Part shown: positions 13,109-24,540 of the stretch, in pieces
Layout of the letters: every line of letters begins with the position of its first letter
Numbering within the stretch: the first letter of the stretch is position 1
From: Beroe forskalii
Lineage: Eukaryota > Ctenophora > Nuda > Beroida > Beroidae
DNA: 64,000 nucleotides
NCBI GenBank assembly: GCA_011033025.1
Contig: WFMF01000179.1
Location: 124,001 to 188,000 of the forward strand
Direction of reading: 5' to 3'
Position numbers and translations under genes: made by a program
Notes under the pieces: generated by a model
Seen by the model: only the letters and a program-made list of their open reading frames with translations
Database searches by the model: none
What the model was told of the DNA's origin: nothing

Positions 13109-13872
13109 AGAGTTCGAGCATGTGGCACGGATGAGCCAGATCAACCTATAAGATTTATACTTTTGACAACCGACAGCTCCATGAATTAAGAAATTCGTTA
13201 TTTTGAAGATGTATGTGATATGGGGGGGACGGAGGGACGGACGGAGGACATTTTCGCGACTGATATTATAAAGGAGCAATCCGGGCACTTTCCAGAAATT
13301 ACAGTAGTTGTATTGCAAAACTGGACCTGATATACACATATCCTATTTCTCACCCTCCCAGACCACGATCTCTGCCAACCCTCTCATTGGCCTTTTTGTA
13401 TACACAAAAATGCCAATGGGGAGGGAAAAAATAACCTGCACTTCTAACACCCTTATTTTACCGAGGATCCGATCTCTACAGGAGCTGGTATCTGCGGGTA
13501 CCGCCACCAAGCCACCCCGGAACTCTGTGTGAGATGGCACCAGTTGGGGCCCTATACCCTCTATCCCGCAACCACAACCGGTATTTTATACTGTCGTGGT
13601 AATTCCTCTTCTTGAGCCAAGCTAGTTTGTAGATATCTTCACAGCGAGAAGGTTGACAAGAGACGGATATTTCACGCATTAATAAACCATGATAGTATCT
13701 TAGTTTTTATTTAAGTATTTTGTTTCATCTTAGTTTTTACTAGAATATCCCTAACCAGGTACACGGCACCCGACCAGGATCCCACGGCTTTTAGCTCAAG
13801 AGAGACGGACTTTATCAGGTGTTTGAGGGCTTTTATTTTTAATGACGATCATCAAGGCTTCCTGGAATCTAG
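13109..13872. repeat. Repeat A, right copy (about 764 bp)
   Basis: Direct repeat of 8252-9027. It begins where the third B unit breaks off and ends at ATCTAG, next to unique sequence leading to the GH31 exon at 14027. Confidence 0.8.
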
Positions 13873-14499
13873 CCAGTGTTCATATTTTAGTTTTATTTGT
13901 GTCTTATCATCACCAGATAATCGAAAGTTTGCGCGGCTTAAAGATATAAGTAACATGTATGAATAACATGTCTATACGCCGCGCAAACTATTACGCAGCG
14001 TCGCCGCGCACACAAATTATCTGCAGTTTGAGTTGCCACTGTTATCTCAATATATTCCCAGACAGGCGCTACGAGTACGTTACCAACTCCTGCGTTACCT
14101 CTACACCCTATTTTTCACCACTAGCAGGGACGGTTTACCCATCATGCGACCCCTCGTGCTGGAATTCCCAGGTGATGAACCACGTTTTGCTCTGACAATT
14201 GATATTTACGTTTATGTTGATTGTGTAAAATTAATTTTCTTGAAGATGATAATCACAAGATTTTCGAAAGCTTCTGATTACAATCCTCTCCTATTGACAG
14301 TAATATCGTTCAAACTTCAATCTCTTGAGTTAAATTTTCACCAAAAAATTCTTGTTTTTCTCAGGTGATGTGGGAGTTAGAGCCCTAGACACGCAGTTCA
14401 TGGTGGGGAGTGGTGTGATGGTGTGTCCGGTGCTGGAAAGAGGGGCGAGGGGTAGAGAGTGTTACTTTCCAGGAGGGGGGAGTGAGTGGTATGAGTATC

Positions 14500-14785
14500 A
14501 TTCTATGGAGATGGTGGATGGCAGAGAAGGAGGGAGAGAAGGGGGAGATAGGAGAGGAAGGAAAGAGGGGTACGTACAGAGGACGGCAGAAGGAGGAGGA
14601 CAGAGGAATGAAGGAGGAGACAATGGAACAAGGAGAGAATGGATGATGAGAGGAGGAGATGCAGGGAGGTATGAGGGAGTAGAAGCAAGGAATGGAAAAG
14701 AAGGGGAAGGAAGGAGAGGAGGATCAGAGACACGAACACAATATGGGAGAGAAGAGAAGGACGAAAGAGGACGAAGTCTATGGGT
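14500..14785 (+). repeat. Purine-only coding tract in GH31 remnant
   Basis: About 285 bp almost purely A and G on the plus strand, encoding a Gly/Arg/Glu-rich stretch of about 90 residues between the conserved WYEYHS and VPAPLSTLP segments of the GH31 C-terminal region. The family normally has a loop of 10-25 residues here. The tract keeps the frame open and offers no pyrimidine-rich acceptor, so it reads as an in-frame expansion, not an intron. Confidence 0.7.
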
Positions 14786-15314
14786 TCCAGCCCCACTGAG
14801 TACCCTCCCACTCTTCATCCGATCCGGAACAATTCTACCCTTCGTTTCTGACCCTGGACTTCAAACAGCCCCACAAATACTGAGTGGTGAAAAGGTTGAT
14901 TTGGGGGTATTTTTAACGAGCAATGGGACAGCAGAAGGAAAGCTGTTTCTTGATGACGGTGACACGATCCTTTCGAAAGGCAAATATTCGGTGACAGAAC
15001 TCTATTTCCGGGACAACAGTTTGATAATTCGACCAATTCGGAGATCGAAGAAATTTTGTAAATTAATCGGAGAAATTATAATTGTTGGACTAGGCAAAAA
15101 CGTTCCGGTTCAAAGTGTTTCTCTTATGGGATTAGGACAAATAGGAAGGAACTTCTGGTCTTATGATCAGGAATATCAAAGACTGGTGATTCGAGATATG
15201 CGGGATCTTTCCACTTGTCATCACAATCGGATTAGTATTGGATTCTAATGAAATGGGTTTTAAATTATCTTACTATCTTAGTCACAAAATATTTATTATT
15301 GTGCTTTTATAATA

Positions 15315-16087
15315 AAAATGGTTTTAAATTATTGCATTCGTTGTTGAAGCATTTTGAGTGTATAAAATTTTTAAACAAATATGTTTTAATTTGCTATTGA
15401 GATTACGTCACGTTACTTTCCCGGTTTCATCAATGATATTTGATGAACATGGAATGAGGGATACGTGGTTCAGGAGTAGATTTCATGAATTGGAAAAAAT
15501 AATATCTTTACATTATTTTCTTGAGAGTTTAGACGCCCAGCCCCCTGATTCCCATAGCCAACTCTCACTTCAAATCAATGTAAATTTAAAAAATCTCACT
15601 TTAGGCAGCATTATACATTCCGAACTCTCGATAATCAAGAATCTCTGGCCATTATATTATTAAAACCAGGCACACCAGGCACAGCACGGAAAATTGAGCA
15701 TCTGTATGATCTATCATATTTCTGAAAATCACAGAGCTCGATATACTGCACGTATTCCTTGCAAATCAGAGATCATGTGCAAAAGCAGCACATTTTTGTC
15801 AGAGAGAGAGCTGATTATATAATATCGTATCTCTCTCAAATCCCAGAATCCCATGATTGATACCTACGAGCTCAAATGTAACTAAGCAGCATAGTACGAG
15901 TTTCCATTTTTAATGCAACATTGAGCAAAAATCACATCGCAGATGATTTTGAGAGAAATCGTAGAGCTCTCCTATTTATAATAATTGCATGTTCCTTGCA
16001 AATATCAAATGTTCACACATCAGCAGACTTTTTCCTCACAAAACAGCACACTTGTTCCTCACACCAGCGACAAATAGCAATATACGC
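15315..16087. other. AT-rich intronic spacer
   Basis: This region follows the AATAAA of the GH31 remnant. I see no gene here. The 101-codon frame at 15358-15663 has no recognisable features. Confidence 0.4.
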
Positions 16088-16221
16088 TTAGAGCATGGCT
16101 TGGGATGCGCTAATAAAAATTATTGCATGAGGCGAAGCCGAGTGCAAATAATTTGGGTTATCGTCACGAGGCGAAGCCGAGTGCAATAACTGTAATTAGC
16201 GTATCCCAAGCCATGCTCTTA
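16088..16221. mobile_element. MITE with TTA target duplication (128 bp)
   Basis: The element is 16091-16218 with terminal inverted repeats starting GAGCATGGCTTGGGAT (one mismatch over about 24 bp). It is flanked by TTA at 16088-16090 and 16219-16221. The interior holds two copies of GAGGCGAAGCCGAGTGCAA. A 3-bp TTA duplication is typical of PIF/Harbinger-type elements; the superfamily assignment is an inference. Confidence 0.8.
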
Positions 16222-16366
16222 GTGTATTAGCCCATGTGAGGAAAACGATATTAAAACTTATTTGCATGAGCATTTTAATTGCAAAATGCTCTATTATAAA
16301 TTATTGCACTTTCGATTCAACTTATTTGCATGAGCATTTTAATTGCAAAATGCTCTATTATAAATT

Positions 16367-17065
16367 ACTAGAAATGCCCGTTGGGCCTGCTAGATAATAC
16401 AGAACCAAATAATAAGCTCACAAAAAGTTTATGAAGGAGCAAAATTTAACATAATTGTTGGTTACTTTTAGTAATGCTGGACCGGGCAAGTTTTGATTAT
16501 TAGAATTTGCTTTTGTGTGATGAAGTTAAATCTGAAAATTAAAACCGAGTATCGTACTTATACTGAACGTTGGATTAAGCATTGATTCACGCCAAGAGCA
16601 GTCTTCCAAATTTGCAATGTGCTATGCCCAAATTCAATACAATTTGATTTTGCTTTTGGTCAATCTTAAATTGCCCTAAATTCACATTTTTCCGTTATTA
16701 TCAACTCAGCATTGATTTAAATCAACCGACATCTGCCACAGATTTATGAAGAGATGCTATTGGAAATAACCTCCACGATGCTAGCCATACCCGTCCTCCA
16801 TGACTATCTTCAGATCTTGAACTTCAAATGAAAAACAGTAAACACACCGTTCTTTCAAACGCTACATTGCAGCAGTCAACAACGTATCAGAAAGCACTCG
16901 CATAGAACTGATCATAATCTGCACGTGCACAAAAATCTGTTTCCATAGCAACGGTACCATTATGCGCATTTTAGCCTTCATTTTCTTGATATTTTCTTGG
17001 CAAGCTCAAATTTAATTGTGTACGGGAGCACAAACAAACATTATTCACGTGCTCTTACGAAATTA
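16367..17065 (-). mobile_element. Helitron-like non-autonomous element
   Basis: On the minus strand the left edge ends with a decayed hairpin (GCAGGCCCAACGGGC) and CTAGT, the layout of a Helitron 3' end. Interior blocks such as GCACGTGCACAAA, TTCCATAGCAACGG and TTCTTGGCAAGCTCAAATT are shared with 18675-19450 and with 52510-53301. The 5' boundary is approximate. Confidence 0.55.
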
Positions 17066-17310
17066 TAATTAAGACGAGGTGTCCCGAAGTGGCACCGAGT
17101 GAGCTTTGCACGCCCCCAAAAATTCTGGGCTGGATCCATACCGGCAGGAACTGGAGGTAGATCAGAAATATTTCTCAAGAGGCTTCCAAGTTGAGGCAAG
17201 AAGTGACATGTCAGTCTTGATTTGAATGCTTCGAAGGATTGAGGACTTGATTGTCTTTTGGAACAGCATTCCAAAAACTCTGACCAAGGACAGCAAATGA
17301 GTGATTGGTC

Positions 17311-18571
17311 TAAGACCTGTTCTAGACAGGAGCTCTCAGGGGCTATAGCCCGAGCTATAGCTCGGGTCAGAGTTACTTTCTATACAGGGTGACCCTTTAC
17401 TCTGACCCGGGTTATCGTCCGATACAATATTCTTTCTAGACAGAGCTGTTCGAACTATAGCTCCTGCCAGCTTACGCCTAGTGTCACGTGTGCAAAAAGG
17501 TGTAATGTTACAATAACAAATGATATGATGCGTAACTACGATCTGCTTCCTATTTCGCGTTGTTTTCATGACGCGCACCACGTGACAGGGTCACTTGTAT
17601 CAGAGAGAGAGAGCTATAGCTGGGGTCAGAGTGCTTTCTAGACAGGAGTCAGGAATGATGACCCGAACTATACTGCCGTGATTTGGAAAAAGGAAGTAAC
17701 TAGCATGACCTTCGTTTCGAGATAATCGCACTTTTGCGTTTCATATTTTTTCGACAATATATTTTCGGATAAATATGGTGAAATTCATATATACTGAGAG
17801 ATGAATGATCATAAATTCTCGCTAGCTAATTTTCATTTCTATTCAATAATCAGTGCATCCACGGTAATGGGTTAATTGCTAATGATTTGAAAGAAATTTC
17901 GACTAAAACTGCAGTTACTTCCTTTTTCTGGGACATTTGTTAGTTACTTCCTTTCATCCTGAAACAGCCCACCAAACTATGTCCAGTAAAGGAAGTAACT
18001 ACCACATTTTCAAGATTTATCTGGAAAAAGGAAGTATCTATGTAAGATACTTCCTTTCAATTCTGGCCTTTATGAGAGTATTACCTAGAAAAAAGAAGTA
18101 AAAGCCACAATGATCGGCAAGTTACTTCCTTTTTAATTTTAACCCACTTGATGAAACTGTCTCAAAAAGGAAGTAAGTGCCCAATTTTCAAGGATTATCT
18201 GGAAAAAGGAAGTATACTTCCTTCTTCCAGATAACAAAATCGCAAAATCCCTAAAATGTTCTCAAAAATGACAGTTACTTCTTTTAAAGTTTTTTTCAGG
18301 AGTATTTCCCATTCAAATGACCTAGCTCATCTTGTAGAGCTCAACGAGCTGAAAATTTTGGTACCCATATCTCCAAAACTTCAAAATTTGCAGTTACTTC
18401 CTTTTTCCAGATCACGGCAGTATAGCTTGAGCTATAGCCGGGGTAATACCTCCAACTACCTATTACCCCTCCTATAGCCGGTACTATAGCCGGGGTCATC
18501 GAAAAATCCCATTCTAGACAGGCTTGCTCGAGCTATAGCCCCTCAAAAATCCCTGTCTAGAACGGGTCTTA
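17311..18571. mobile_element. 1.26-kb TA-flanked DNA transposon, non-autonomous
   Basis: Terminal inverted repeats start AGACCTGTTCTAGACAGG at 17313 and end in the matching inverse at 18569, with TA on both sides (17311-17312 and 18570-18571), as in Tc1/mariner insertions. The subterminal zone has repeats of GAGCTATAGC-type palindromes. The middle (17685-18415) holds about a dozen AAGGAAGTAACT motifs in both orientations. No transposase frame is visible. Confidence 0.78.
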
Positions 18572-18674
18572 TAGAAGCCCGATAGCCATGTTACATACCA
18601 CGGGGAAAATTGAGAGCAGTTGGCTGCCGGGAAAATTGAGAACAGTAAAATCGCTTGTATGCTGAGAGGGTAAC

Positions 18675-19450
18675 ATTATATTGGGCTTTCAAACACACGG
18701 CTCTCTTGACACTAAGCTACGCAGCACCTCGTTCGCAAAATTCAAATTGATTGAATACTTTTTTCGCATCAAAAATTCCAATTAGATCAGAAATTATCTG
18801 TTATTAGCAACGAATTCAAATATTCAACTTTATGAAGGAGCAGAGTGGAAAATAGAAATAAGTTGGTTAGACTTAAATAAGTCGTGCTAAACTATATCAT
18901 TTTCGTCCGTTTTGATTGCAAGATGATGTTAATTGCCATAACTGATTCTCAAACTGACATTGGACAATTTTTTCACACCGATCCAGGCCAGCTATAACTG
19001 TTTTCATTTGATTTGCTAAACTCGATTAATTTAAAAATTTAAAATCGCAGCTACTGTTATTAGCGACTCAGCATTGATTATAGACCGACCTATGCCACAC
19101 TTTTATGAAGGCAATCCATCTATAAGGGGGGGGGGGGGGGGGTCACCCTTCATATTTCCATCCGTTATTCAAGTTATCTTGAGATCTCGGATTTGAATAT
19201 AAGGAAATTTCAAATTGTCAAAAACTACAGCAGAGTATTTAACATTAGTAGCGTAATGGAAAGCACTTGCATAGAACTGATTATAATCTGCACGTGCACA
19301 AAATCGGTTTCCATAGCAACAGCAACTCTTTTCTCCCTTTTGCCTTTGTTTCTCTTGATAATTTCTTGGCAAGCTCAAATTTAATTGCGTATCAGTATGG
19401 CGGCACATCCAAACATTATTCACGTGTGACTTTATATATATAAAGTAAGA
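18675..19450 (-). mobile_element. Helitron-like element with 5' TC terminus
   Basis: Read on the minus strand it starts TCTTACTTTATATATATAAA at 19450 and ends near 18675 in a degraded relative of the GCAGGCCCAATGGGCC hairpin. A poly-G run lies at 19127-19142. The 5' end sits directly against the CTAGT end of the next copy at 19451, the head-to-tail arrangement common for Helitrons. Confidence 0.6.
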
Positions 19451-19620
19451 CTAGCAGGCCCGTTGGGCCTGCATATACACAGCTCACTCGGCGCTGCTAC
19501 GCAGCACCTCCTTTGCAAATTTTAAATAATACAATTTACATTAGAATACTTTTTACCGCATCAAAAAATTCCAATCATATCAAAAGTTATGAATCTCCGA
19601 AATCAAAACAACATTAATCA
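19451..19620 (-). mobile_element. Helitron-like 3' end fragment
   Basis: On the minus strand the copy ends in a perfect hairpin (GCAGGCCCAACGGGCCTGC) followed by CTAG and then T. Inward it shares GAGGTGCTGCGTAGCAGCGC with other family members. Its 5' part is lost near 19620. Confidence 0.6.
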
Positions 19621-19629
19621 GAAATGACC

Positions 19630-19715
19630 GCGCACGGTAGGCAAGGCCGGGAATCGAACCACCAACCTCGCGATTGAAAGTACGACGCCCTAACCACTGC
19701 GCTACCTGATTGCGT
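19630..19715 (-). repeat. tRNA-derived sequence, probably a SINE head (Glu-TTC-like)
   Basis: On the minus strand a pol III A-box-like TAGCGCAGTGGTTAGGGC is followed about 35 bases later by the B-box GGTTCGATTCC. The anticodon loop would be CTTTCAA. The T stem does not pair well (only the two inner pairs form), so this is a tRNA-derived repeat or decayed tRNA, not a clean tRNA gene. Confidence 0.55.
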
Positions 19716-20156
19716 GGAATCATTGTCTTAATGTATAATGTACTATATCAACAAAACTTAGAGAGCAAGTTTAAATGGGAATCACTTGATAATGCTCACC
19801 GCCGCACAAAACTCAAAAGGAAACAACCAAGAATGAATGCGTTCGCGCGCGCAACCAGGTGGGCAAGTGTTAAACTAAATTGCGCGCGCGATAAAATGCA
19901 CGTGCAACTTGCTATCACGTGACACGTGCAACCTTAATTGTTAAATGGGAGAGGGAAATTTAAGCTTGCTAGTTCAACTCTGGCCCCATCAAAAGGTAAT
20001 TTATATAAAGGAGAAGATACATATTTTAATTCATGTGCTGTAAAAATTGATGTCATTGTTTTATCATATGTGCATGCAGATCACTCAATTGACAAAGGGA
20101 CTGATAAAGGGATTGAATGAAACTTACCATTCTCAAGTCAAATTTCAATATACATT

Positions 20157-20480
20157 CTATTTCCCGCCCTGGCCAGGGCGGTAACCCCCCGCGGTAAAAA
20201 GAAAACTGGCCAGGGGTATAAGTTAGAGATTTGAGTGTCACAGGGTGATAGTATAATAATAAGATTCCCGCCCTGGCCAGGGCGGTAACCCCCCGCGGTA
20301 AAAAGAAAACTGGCCAGGGGTATAAGTTAGAGATTTGAGTGTCACAGGGTGATATTCCCTCCCTGGCCAGGGAGGTAACCCCCCGCGGTAATAAAAAAAC
20401 TGGCCAGGGGTATAAGTTAGAGATTTGAGTGTCACAGGGTGATATAATAATTCCCGCCCTGGCCAGGGCGGTAACCCCCT
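20157..20480. repeat. Four tandem copies of a CTGGCCAG-hairpin repeat
   Basis: Units of about 90-105 bp begin TTCCCGCCCTGGCCAGGGCG and continue through AACTGGCCAGGGGTATAAG and GAGTGTCACAGGGTGATA. A decayed part recurs at 20605-20660, and a separate single copy lies at 49303-49383. The inner palindrome GCCCTGGCCAGGGC is perfect in most copies. Confidence 0.85.
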
Positions 20481-22496
20481 GCATATCAGAAAAATAAAAA
20501 GAAATAGAGAGTCAGGACCTATCTAGAACGATTCGTCGTAAAATTTTAGGTCTAGAACAACCGTTCTTATAGATACGCGTATACTTAAATCGCACGCTAC
20601 AGTAACGTAACTGGCCAGGGCTATATATGAGAGAATTCAGTGTCACAGGAGTTGATACATATAATAATAATAAGATAATTTGTGACCCAATTTAAATCGA
20701 TGAGATCTCAAGTTCTACAAATGGTAGAGACATGATCGAGGTCACGTTTTGTAGATCTAAGATGGGGAATTGCATTAGGCTATAAAATAAGTTCTGGTGA
20801 CGTCATTATGACGTCATTATGACGTCATCAACTTAGCGAAATTTTACTGCTTTTTAGCGAAAATAGGTCGTTTTCGAGCGCATTTTTCACCAAGAAGGAA
20901 TGGAGATAGCTCAAAAATTTTGAAAAATCGTTGGTTGGAAATTTAAAGAGCTTTCAGAAAATCATACTGATCATTGGGTTATCTCGATTTTCATCGAGAT
21001 ATACGCGATTTTCTAAGGTGCGGTGAAAAATCGATGTCGAAATTTTAGGACAAAACTTTAATGAGTGAGATGTCAAGAACTACTACTTATCTTGAGATGA
21101 GATCGGCCAAAGTATGTTGTACTAAGGCGGAATTTCTTATAGGCTATATGGGAAGATGGTTTGAGCCTATTCGGGTGCTGTGATGACGTCATCAAAATCG
21201 CGTAAAACCACTAAAATAGCGTATTTTGCGATAAAATGCTATTTTGCGCCATTTTGAACATCTCTAACTGAGAGAGTTTTCATCGGAATATGTTTTACTT
21301 CGATATTTTGCTTTAGACCTCGAGATTTAGCTATAAAACGAGTTTCAAGGTGATCGGTCGAAATATGTTGTCATGCGAAGCCTCTAAAATTGAGCCGCAA
21401 AATGGTTGAAATTACGTTAATGATGAAAAATTGAACTTTAGCCTTATTCTGTGTTACGATGACGAACTAATAATGGTTTCTTCATGTCTCGCAGTTACTA
21501 AATGTGGGAAATATACGATGAAATAGTGAATCACGTGAGTTCACGTGGACGTTTTGTAGAAATTAGGTGATTTAAATAAATTGATATTTACACGCGATTT
21601 TCGACTTGATAACGTTGAAATGGGTTCAAATACGACTGATGCACGAAGAATTAGATCTGGGTGCTACATTTCAGCACGTGAGTTCACGTGGACGATTTGT
21701 AGAAATTAGAAATTGGTCAATTCTAGTAATTCCAAGTTAGAATAACGTTGTTTCGGAATGCGTGAGGTTTAGTTACGTTAGTTCCAACCGAAAGAAATGG
21801 ACTGACGTCACCAAATCAGCAGGGGGTTACTACGACAACCGTCTCGGTTTTGGAGAGCCTATATAATAATAATATATAATATATAGCATGATAATTGGGA
21901 GCAAATTTGAAACGCTGAGATCTCAAGAACGGGAAATGGTAGAACCATGATCGAGGTCAGGTTTTGTTGATCTAAGATGGGAAAATGTTATAGGCTATAA
22001 GAGAAGTTCTGGTGACGTCATTTTCACGTCACTATGACGTCATCAACTTAGCGAAATTTTATTGCTTTTTTAGCAAAATAGGCCATTTTTGAGCGCATTT
22101 TTCACCAAGAAGGAAAGGCGATAGCTAAAAAATTTTGGAAAATCGTTAGTTGGAAATTTAAAGAGCTTTCAGAAAATCATACGGATCATTAGGCTATCTC
22201 GATTTTTCATCGAGATATACGCGATTTTCTAAGGTACGGTGGAAAAATCGATTTTCAAATTATAGGACAAAACTTAAACGAGTGATATGTCAAGAACTGC
22301 AACTTATCTTGAGATGAGACCAGTCAAAGTATGTTCTACTAAGTTGGAATTGTCTTATAGGCTATATGGGAAGTTGATTTGAGCTTATTTGGGTGCTGTG
22401 ATGACGCCATCAAAATTGCTTAAAACCACTAAAATAACGTATTTTGCGATAAAATGCTATTTTGCGCTACTCAAAGAGTTTACATTGGATTATGTG

Positions 22497-22716
22497 GGTC
22501 GGAATAACGGGGGTCCGAATAACGGGGGTCCGAATAACGGGGGACCGAATAACGGGGGACCAAATAACGGGGGTCCTAATAACGGGGGTCCGAATAACGG
22601 GGGTCCGAATAACGGGGGTCCAAATAACGGGGGTCCGAATAACGGGGGTCCGAACGGGGGTCCGAATAACGGGGTCCGAATAACGGGGTCCGAATAATGG
22701 GGGTCCGAGTAACATG
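22497..22716. repeat. 15-bp satellite array, GGTCCGAATAACGGG unit
   Basis: About 14 units of 15 bp with single-base variants. Because the period is a multiple of three, all frames stay open (NNGGP, ITGVR and similar peptides); these are not genes. Confidence 0.95.
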
Positions 22717-24013
22717 GGTTCAAACTACATACATCTGTCAAGATATCACCACCAAAACCGTTGGACGGTTGGTCTAGTAACCCCCCGCGGGTTTGGATGT
22801 GACAACAGAACCTGAAAAGAGACAAAATGGGCTGATCACATCCAAACCAGCGGGGGGTTACTAGACCAACCGTCCAACGGTTTTGGTGGTATAGATATAA
22901 TAATAATATCATGATAGTTGGGAGCAAATTTAAAACGATGAGATGTCAAGAACGGGAAATGGTAGAGCCATGATCGAGGTCAGGTTTTGTTGATCTAAGA
23001 TGGGAAAATGTTATAGGCTATAAGAGAAGTTCTGGTGACGTCATTTTCACGTCACTATGACGTCATCAACTTAGCGAAATTTTGTTTCTTTTTAGCGAAA
23101 ATAGCTAATTTCGAGCGCATTTTTCAAGAAGGAAAGGAGATAGCGGTCTGATTTTTCGGAACAATTTTAGCAAATTTAAAGAGCTTTCAGAAAATCATAC
23201 GGATTATTGGGCTATCTCGATTTTTCATCGAGATATACGCGATTTTCTAAGGTACGGTGAAAATCGATTTCCAAATTATAGGACAAAAGTTAAATGAGTG
23301 AGTGTCAAGAACTGCAACTTATCTTGAGATGAGACCGGTCAAAGTATGTTGTACTAAGGTGGAATTGTCTTATAGGCTATATGGGAAGTTGGTTTGAGTC
23401 TATTTGGGTGCTATGATGACGTCATCAAAATCGCGTAAAACCACTAAAATAGCGTATTTTGCGATAGAACGCTATTTTGCGCTACTTTGGACATCTCTAA
23501 CTCAAATAGTTTTCATCGGATTATGTTTTACTTTGATATGCTGCTTTTAAGGCCTTAAGATTTAGCTATAAAATGAGTTTCAGGGCGATCGGTCGAAGGT
23601 TGTTGTCGTGGGAGGCTTCTAAAAATTGAACTGCAAATTGATTGAAATTACGTTTATGACGAAAAATTGTACTGTAATCCTATTCTGTGATACGATGGTC
23701 TACTGATAATGGTTTCTCCATGTCTTGCAGTGAATAGGGATGGAAATATACGATGAACTAGTGGAGCACGTGAGTTGACGCGGACGTTTTGTAGAAATTA
23801 GGGGATTTAAAGAAATTGATATTTACACGGGATTTTCGACTTGATTACGTTGAAATGAGTTTAGATACGACTAATGCACGTGAAATTAGATCTAGTTGCC
23901 ATATTTCAGCACGTGAGTACACACGGACGTTTTGTAGAAATTAGGGGATTTGAAGAAATTTATGTTTACACGGGATTTTCGACTTGATTATGTTGAAATG
24001 AGTTTAAATACGA

Positions 24014-24540
24014 CTAACAGCGGTCTGAATAACGGGGGTCTGAATAACGGGGGTCTGAATAACGGGGGTCCGAATAACGGGGGTCCGAATAACGGGGGTC
24101 CGAATAGCGGGGTTTCGAATAACGGGGGACCGAATAACGGGGGTCCGAATAACGGGGGTTCGAATAACGGGGGTCCGAATAACTGGGGTCCGAATAACGG
24201 GGGTTCGACTACCGGGGTTCGACTAACGGGGTTCGACTAACGGGGTCCGAATAACGGGGTTCGACTAACGGGGTCTGAATAACTGGGGTCCGAATAACGG
24301 GGGTTCGACTACCGGGGTCCGAATAACGGGGGTCCGAATAACGGGGGTCTGACTAACGGGGGTTCGACTAACGGGGGTCCGAATAACGGGGGTTCGACTA
24401 ACGGGGGTTCGACTAACGGGGGTTCGACTAACGGGGGTCCGAATAACGGGGGTTCGACTAACGGGGGTCTGAATAACGGGGTCCGAATAACGGGGGTCCG
24501 AATAACGGGGGTCCGAATAACGGGGGTCCGAATAACATGG
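24014..24540. repeat. 15-bp satellite array with GACTAACGGGG variants
   Basis: About 35 units of 14-15 bp, mixing GGTCCGAATAACGGG with GGTTCGACTAACGGG forms and joined to the same foldback palindrome at 24568-24713. The mix of two unit types points to local unequal exchange. Confidence 0.95.

Larger units (their letters stand above)
6862..15248 (+). pseudogene. GH31 alpha-glucosidase remnant (GAA/GANAB-like)
   Basis: Recognisable glycoside hydrolase family 31 exons: 6862-6987 (EHYDIHNLYAWY, WMLVSRGTFLG), 7188-7301 (SGKWAGHWT, stop, DISSSWDHL, TLGLVGLPFVG), 14027-14171 (YQLLRYLYTLFF, RPLVLEFPG) and 14365-15248 (CPVLERG, YFPGGGSEWYEY, VPAPLSTLPLFIRSGTILPF, LFLDDGD, stop). Phases agree between neighbouring exons. 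It looks non-functional. The half of the enzyme with the nucleophile is absent, and the first exon abuts a foldback element with no acceptor. TGA at 7217-7219 replaces the Gly codon of the HWTGD acid/base motif. The exon expected between 7301 and 14027, normally carrying the DVCGF...RNH region, was not found in a 6.7-kb block of repeats. An AATAAA at 15309 follows the end. A misassembled or allele-specific copy is the alternative. Confidence 0.82.

Noticed and set aside
8252-13872. LTR retrotransposon
   Set aside because: Direct terminal repeats exist, but no TG...CA ends, primer-binding site, gag or pol were found and the interior is a non-coding tandem array.
14481-14790. Intron removing the purine tract (GTGAGT to TTCCAG)
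   Set aside because: It would delete the conserved WYEYHS and VPAP segments of GH31, so the tract is more likely read through or simply an expansion in a dead gene.
14498-14818. Antisense Ser/Leu/Pro-rich frames opposite the GH31 tract
   Set aside because: Complement of a purine-only tract, with no independent coding signal.
19632-19715. Functional tRNA-Glu gene
   Set aside because: T-stem pairing fails and the acceptor arm is unclear, so it is listed as a tRNA-derived repeat instead.
20157-20480. CRISPR-like array
   Set aside because: Eukaryotic context, and whole 90-105-bp units repeat with no unique spacers.
22389-22927. Overlapping open frames coding NNGGP, ITGVR or FGPPL repeats
   Set aside because: They are translations of a 15-bp satellite, open in several frames because the period is a multiple of three.
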